A stretch of 64,000 nt of DNA, taken from M3007 sp044350425 (GTDB lineage: Bacteria > Bacteroidota > Bacteroidia > Chitinophagales > Saprospiraceae). Below are positions 60,585-64,000 of this stretch, piece by piece (position 1 is the first letter of the stretch; each line of letters opens with the position of its first letter). Both the position numbers and the translations under genes were made by a program. The notes beneath the pieces were generated by a model that searched no databases, was not told where the DNA came from, and saw nothing but the letters and a program-made list of their open reading frames with translations. The stretch covers positions 1-64,000 of the forward strand of contig JBILHS010000006.1 of NCBI GenBank assembly GCA_044350425.1, in the 5' to 3' direction.

Positions 60585-62918
60585 TTATCGGAGCAAGGTC
60601 ACATCCCCTTCATAAGGAAGCATCACCCCATCCACAAACAGAATTTCAGCGCGCCAAACATAAACCCCCGATGGAAGCAGATCACCCTTATAAGTGCCAT
60701 CCCAACCTTCCCGTTCATCATTCGCAGCGCCAATACTCCGGAACACCAGCTCGCCCCAACGGGAAAAGACCTCCAGTTTTACCTCCAGTACTTCTGGTCC
60801 GCCGTAAACAGTAAAACGATCATTCTCTCCATCGTCATTCGGACTAAAAACATTCGGAACATACACATCGCGCACCTTTTGAACCAGGATCGTAAGGCTG
60901 TCTGTATCGGTGCAGCCTCCCGGCGCCTCGGCGGTGAGGGTATAAGTAGTAGTCTCAAAGGGGGTGGCGATTGGCTGCGGACAATCATAGCAGGAAAGCC
61001 CTGGTTTCAACAGCCAGAAAAAAGAGTCCAGCGGAGTATCCTGCAAGAGCAGGATCTGTACACTTTCGGCAAGATTGACGCTTAGGTCCTGCCCAAGTTC
61101 AATATTCGGAATGAGTGGGGCTATCAGCGTGGCAGAGGCTGTTGATATACAGCCGTTTGTATCTTTTACGGTAAACGTGTAATTACCCGGTGGCAGATTT
61201 TTGAAATCCGTGGTTGTGCCAAAATCATTCCCGGAAAGTGCAAACTGGTAGGGCACTATACCGCCCATCGTACTGATCATGTGTACTTCACCCGTATTAA
61301 TGCCCTGACAACCAGGATCTTGAAATTGCACTTCCATGCGCAATTCGGGAGGTTCAAACAATTCGATGCTCTGAACCGTAACACAGCCCATAGCATCTGT
61401 AGCCGTACAGGTATAAACTCCTGCAGCTAAATTTTGAATGTTACCAAGGCTGGCCCCATTGCTCCAGGCAAAAGTATAAGGTGAAATACCTCCCGAAAGT
61501 AACCCTTGAATGTACCCGTCTTCGGCGCCTGAACAAGAAATACTTACACCGTTAAAATCTGGGCTTAAAACAGAAAATGAAAGCAAAGTTGGCTCCGACA
61601 CGTCCTGGAAGAAGGCGACATCATTCCCAAAATTGTCTTTCACCAGGATAGAATAGGAACCAGCAGGCAGATCAGGGATCTCTTGCAGGGTATTCAAGGC
61701 AACGATGGCGCCCGACCCGGACGGACCGCTACCTCCAAGACGCTCCCAGGTGTAATTTAAGGGTGGAGTGCCATTGGCTACCGAAAACTGTAAAGAGCCG
61801 CTGGATTCGCCCATGCAAACCACTGGATTCGCCGTGACCTGGCCTTGAATTTCACACTGAATGATCTGAAGGGAGAGGTTCACCAGGCTGTCGCAGCCCC
61901 CGCCGATGGAAAGCAATTGCTCCTGAAATTGACCCGTTTGCGTGTATGGATTTCCACCTACAAATATCGTGTCGCCATCACACAGTAAAACATTCAGGTT
62001 GGTGGTTACCGTTTGGAGCGCTTCGATCGAGATGCGTACGATGCTGTCACAGCCTTCTGAACTGCTGTAATGAAATTCATAATTGCCTGCATCGCAAATC
62101 ATGGTGTCTCCATATTCATAACATTCATTGGCGCAGATTCTAGCATCGATCTGGGTGATTGGTATGCCATGCACATAAATATCCCGGCATGCCGGAAATG
62201 CTGTGTCGCAGGTATTGGAGGCTGTTACGCAGAGTTGATTGAGACCAGGCGTGAGGAAATTTAAGGCCACCGTTGTATCTGTTTCGGAGGCGTAAGGAAG
62301 TCCGTTGAGCGTCCAGTAAAAGTGCGCTGCACCTGGAGGCAGGCTAACGGTATAGTCATTTGAAGTGCTGGCACAAACTTTTTCAGGCCCACCGATACTT
62401 CCTGAATTTTCAAGTGGCATTACCAGCGTAGTTCCATTCACCACCTTGATCGTGTAATTGCACACATCATCTCCATTGCCGTCCATGACAAAATAATAGT
62501 ATTGTCCAATGGTGAGTGGAACGGTATTGGTGAAATTTTGCGTCGTGTTGGGTGGAATATCACCGTCACAATTGGACACTAATTGGAAGGTCTGACAATC
62601 CAGACTTTTATAAATACCGACCTCCAGCCCGAAACCATTCTGGCAATTGAAAACGCTTACCGAAAGGGTCAGATTCGTGCTGCCTGCAATAAAGCCGATC
62701 CATTGCATGTGGTGTACCGTTCCGGTGCAAAAACCGGGCGGAGCCTGCCCCGTTATGCCATCCAGATTTACGCCCGTAAAGCCATTAATATCACAGATGA
62801 TACAGGCGTCAACGCACAAGGGCATCATTGCCGCATTGGATCCACAGGGCTCCGGCTGTGCGAAAAGGGTATTGAAAAGAAATAGGGAAAGAGCGACTAG
62901 CGCGGTGCAGTTTTTCAT
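60585..62918 (-). CDS. T9SS type B cargo protein with SprB-like repeats (CHU_C domain)
   Basis: A 777-residue secreted protein with signal peptide (MKNCTALVAL...LFAQ). The N-terminal part has an adhesin-like domain; the middle has SprB-like repeats (GGISPYTFAWSNGASL..., and GGIVPYQFALSGNDFG). The end is a type B (gliding-motility-associated CHU_C) sorting domain: VYVPNVFSPNDDGENDRF ... ELVFRS ... WDGTYKGDLLPSGVYVWRAEI ... YEGDVTLLR. Type B cargo is typically attached via T9SS and may need its own PorV/SprF partners, which are not in the window. Confidence 0.85.
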   Translation of the reverse strand: MKNCTALVALSLFLFNTLFAQPEPCGSNAAMMPLCVDACIICDINGFTGVNLDGITGQAPPGFCTGTVHHMQWIGFIAGSTNLTLSVSVFNCQNGFGLEVGIYKSLDCQTFQLVSNCDGDIPPNTTQNFTNTVPLTIGQYYYFVMDGNGDDVCNYTIKVVNGTTLVMPLENSGSIGGPEKVCASTSNDYTVSLPPGAAHFYWTLNGLPYASETDTTVALNFLTPGLNQLCVTASNTCDTAFPACRDIYVHGIPITQIDARICANECYEYGDTMICDAGNYEFHYSSSEGCDSIVRISIEALQTVTTNLNVLLCDGDTIFVGGNPYTQTGQFQEQLLSIGGGCDSLVNLSLQIIQCEIQGQVTANPVVCMGESSGSLQFSVANGTPPLNYTWERLGGSGPSGSGAIVALNTLQEIPDLPAGSYSILVKDNFGNDVAFFQDVSEPTLLSFSVLSPDFNGVSISCSGAEDGYIQGLLSGGISPYTFAWSNGASLGNIQNLAAGVYTCTATDAMGCVTVQSIELFEPPELRMEVQFQDPGCQGINTGEVHMISTMGGIVPYQFALSGNDFGTTTDFKNLPPGNYTFTVKDTNGCISTASATLIAPLIPNIELGQDLSVNLAESVQILLLQDTPLDSFFWLLKPGLSCYDCPQPIATPFETTTYTLTAEAPGGCTDTDSLTILVQKVRDVYVPNVFSPNDDGENDRFTVYGGPEVLEVKLEVFSRWGELVFRSIGAANDEREGWDGTYKGDLLPSGVYVWRAEILFVDGVMLPYEGDVTLLR

Positions 62919-62992
62919 CGTATTTCGACTTGATATCTGGTATCAAAGGTAAAGTACGGTGAAAAACTGCAAAGCGTTGCGTGGGGAATGTA

Positions 62993-64000
62993 TTACCCTT
63001 TATAAAAGGTCCATTTCCACATCTCCTTCATGGTCACTTTTTTGCCATACATCAGAATGCCTACCCGATAGATCCGCCCGGCAAGCCAGACAAAAAATAC
63101 CGCCGATGCGATCACCAGGGTCAAAGAAAGCGCCACTTGCCACCAGGGCGGATTGAAGGCTAGTCTGAACGGCATAACAACCGGGGAGAACAGCGGAAAA
63201 ATAGATGAAAATACCATCAAGCTACTATCCGGATTGCGCCAACCAGCCATAGAGACGATGTAAAATGCAAGAATCAGTGGAATGGTAGCCGGCAAGGTCA
63301 ACGATTGTCCTTCGCCCATATCATCCCCCATGGCGGAGCCAATGGCTGCGAACATGGAAGAATAGATGAAGTATCCGCCCAGGAAGTAGATGATAAAGGA
63401 CCCTATCAAAAGTGGCCAGTTCTGTTTGCTGAGCTCAGCCATGATGCGCATACCCGTATCCTGCATCAATTCAGGATCCATGGCGGCTTCCCCGCCCGCT
63501 GTCATCGGCGCTTGCATCTGTGAAGTGTCAAAACCCATGACCAGCGGCACAATGAAAGAAACCGCTCCGCTCAGAACTACCCAGGCTACCACCTGTGTCA
63601 GGCCAACCAGTCCGGCGCCAATGATTTTACCCATCATCAGATCAAAAGGCCGCACTGAAGACATCATCACTTCTACGATCCTGCTGGTTTTTTCTTCCAT
63701 CACAGATTTCATGACCATTTGCCCGTACATCAACACCATAAAGAACAGCAAAAACGTCATGATACCACCAACCGCAAGCCCCACACCCGCAGTATATTTA
63801 CTTTGATCATCTTCCTGATCGCTGTTGATGCCTTCCGGATCAATGGAAACATCAGAATCCAGGAGTTTTAGTTGCGCGGCGTCCAGATGGAGCGAGTCCA
63901 TCTTAAAAGCTCTGATCCTCTCTGAGATCCTTTTTTCGATCTGGCTGCTTTTTTCAGGCGCGAGTTTTTCATCCGAATAGTAAAAGATCGTGTGATCTTT
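62993..64000 (-). CDS. ABC-2 type transporter permease, NatB-like (5' end outside window)
   Basis: The frame is open through base 64000, so the ATG at 63901 is internal and the gene begins beyond the right edge. At least 335 residues are visible. A large extracytoplasmic loop precedes ATG 63901 and the hydrophilic SDVSIDPEGINSDQEDD segment. It is followed by five or six membrane segments and EKTSRIVEVMMSSVRPFDLMMGKIIG, the hallmark of NatB-like Na+/drug exporter permeases. The ATPase would be expected outside the window. Confidence 0.82.
   Translation of the reverse strand, partial: KDHTIFYYSDEKLAPEKSSQIEKRISERIRAFKMDSLHLDAAQLKLLDSDVSIDPEGINSDQEDDQSKYTAGVGLAVGGIMTFLLFFMVLMYGQMVMKSVMEEKTSRIVEVMMSSVRPFDLMMGKIIGAGLVGLTQVVAWVVLSGAVSFIVPLVMGFDTSQMQAPMTAGGEAAMDPELMQDTGMRIMAELSKQNWPLLIGSFIIYFLGGYFIYSSMFAAIGSAMGDDMGEGQSLTLPATIPLILAFYIVSMAGWRNPDSSLMVFSSIFPLFSPVVMPFRLAFNPPWWQVALSLTLVIASAVFFVWLAGRIYRVGILMYGKKVTMKEMWKWTFYKG

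Overview
The window comes from a member of the Bacteroidota, most likely class Saprospiria (Haliscomenobacter/Lewinella-like). The evidence is several secreted proteins ending in type IX secretion (T9SS) sorting domains of both type A and type B, SprB-like repeats, TAnnTTTG-type promoter boxes, BlaR1/BlaI and ORF6N genes, and many long perfect palindromes between genes. The genus call is inference. No rRNA, tRNA, CRISPR array or intact insertion sequence was seen.

Positions 1-17200 hold a tandem array. Three very large secreted alpha/beta hydrolases (one cut by the left window edge) share an almost identical C-terminal beta-helix plus T9SS sorting domain, but differ in their N-terminal catalytic halves. 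Directly upstream of each complete hydrolase lies a small lipoprotein with the opposite layout: a constant N-terminus and a variable C-terminus. The variable parts of the two genes therefore lie side by side, flanked by constant sequence, so that a lipoprotein-end/hydrolase-head module could be exchanged by homologous recombination. Between the complete pairs are an orphan lipoprotein, truncated lipoproteins (one a visible chimera) and truncated hydrolase heads. I read this as a candidate T9SS-exported lipase/partner-lipoprotein (possibly effector/immunity) cassette array. The function is inference.

Positions 17200-26060 carry three T9SS cargo proteins, a CrtZ-like hydroxylase and one of two paralogues of an unknown helical protein family. 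Positions 26060-40120 are mostly housekeeping: rpiB, a phosphohexomutase, pcm, Uma2, DUF1361, a winged-helix regulator with its membrane partner, rlmB, lspA, a ribbon-helix-helix protein, an SPFH protein, a topoisomerase subunit A and a VOC protein. A promoter-hairpin-terminator unit at 35071-35195 looks like an unannotated small RNA.

Positions 40340-46870 hold two giant paralogous surface proteins with cohesin-like, SprB-like, dockerin-like and T9SS domains. Positions 46900-53520 hold blaR1/blaI, a decayed dipeptidase, dipeptidyl peptidase IV and two tandem ORF6N proteins. Positions 53650-64000 hold an ABC-F ATPase, a kptA-rnz pair, a REP-associated transposase relic with REP-like hairpins, dnaG, a type B T9SS cargo protein and an ABC-2 permease cut by the right edge.

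Palindromic elements recur throughout. Two seem to have inserted in frame inside genes (a blaR1 and the topoisomerase A gene). One hairpin family shows paired base changes that keep its stems, which argues that the folded form is what is conserved.
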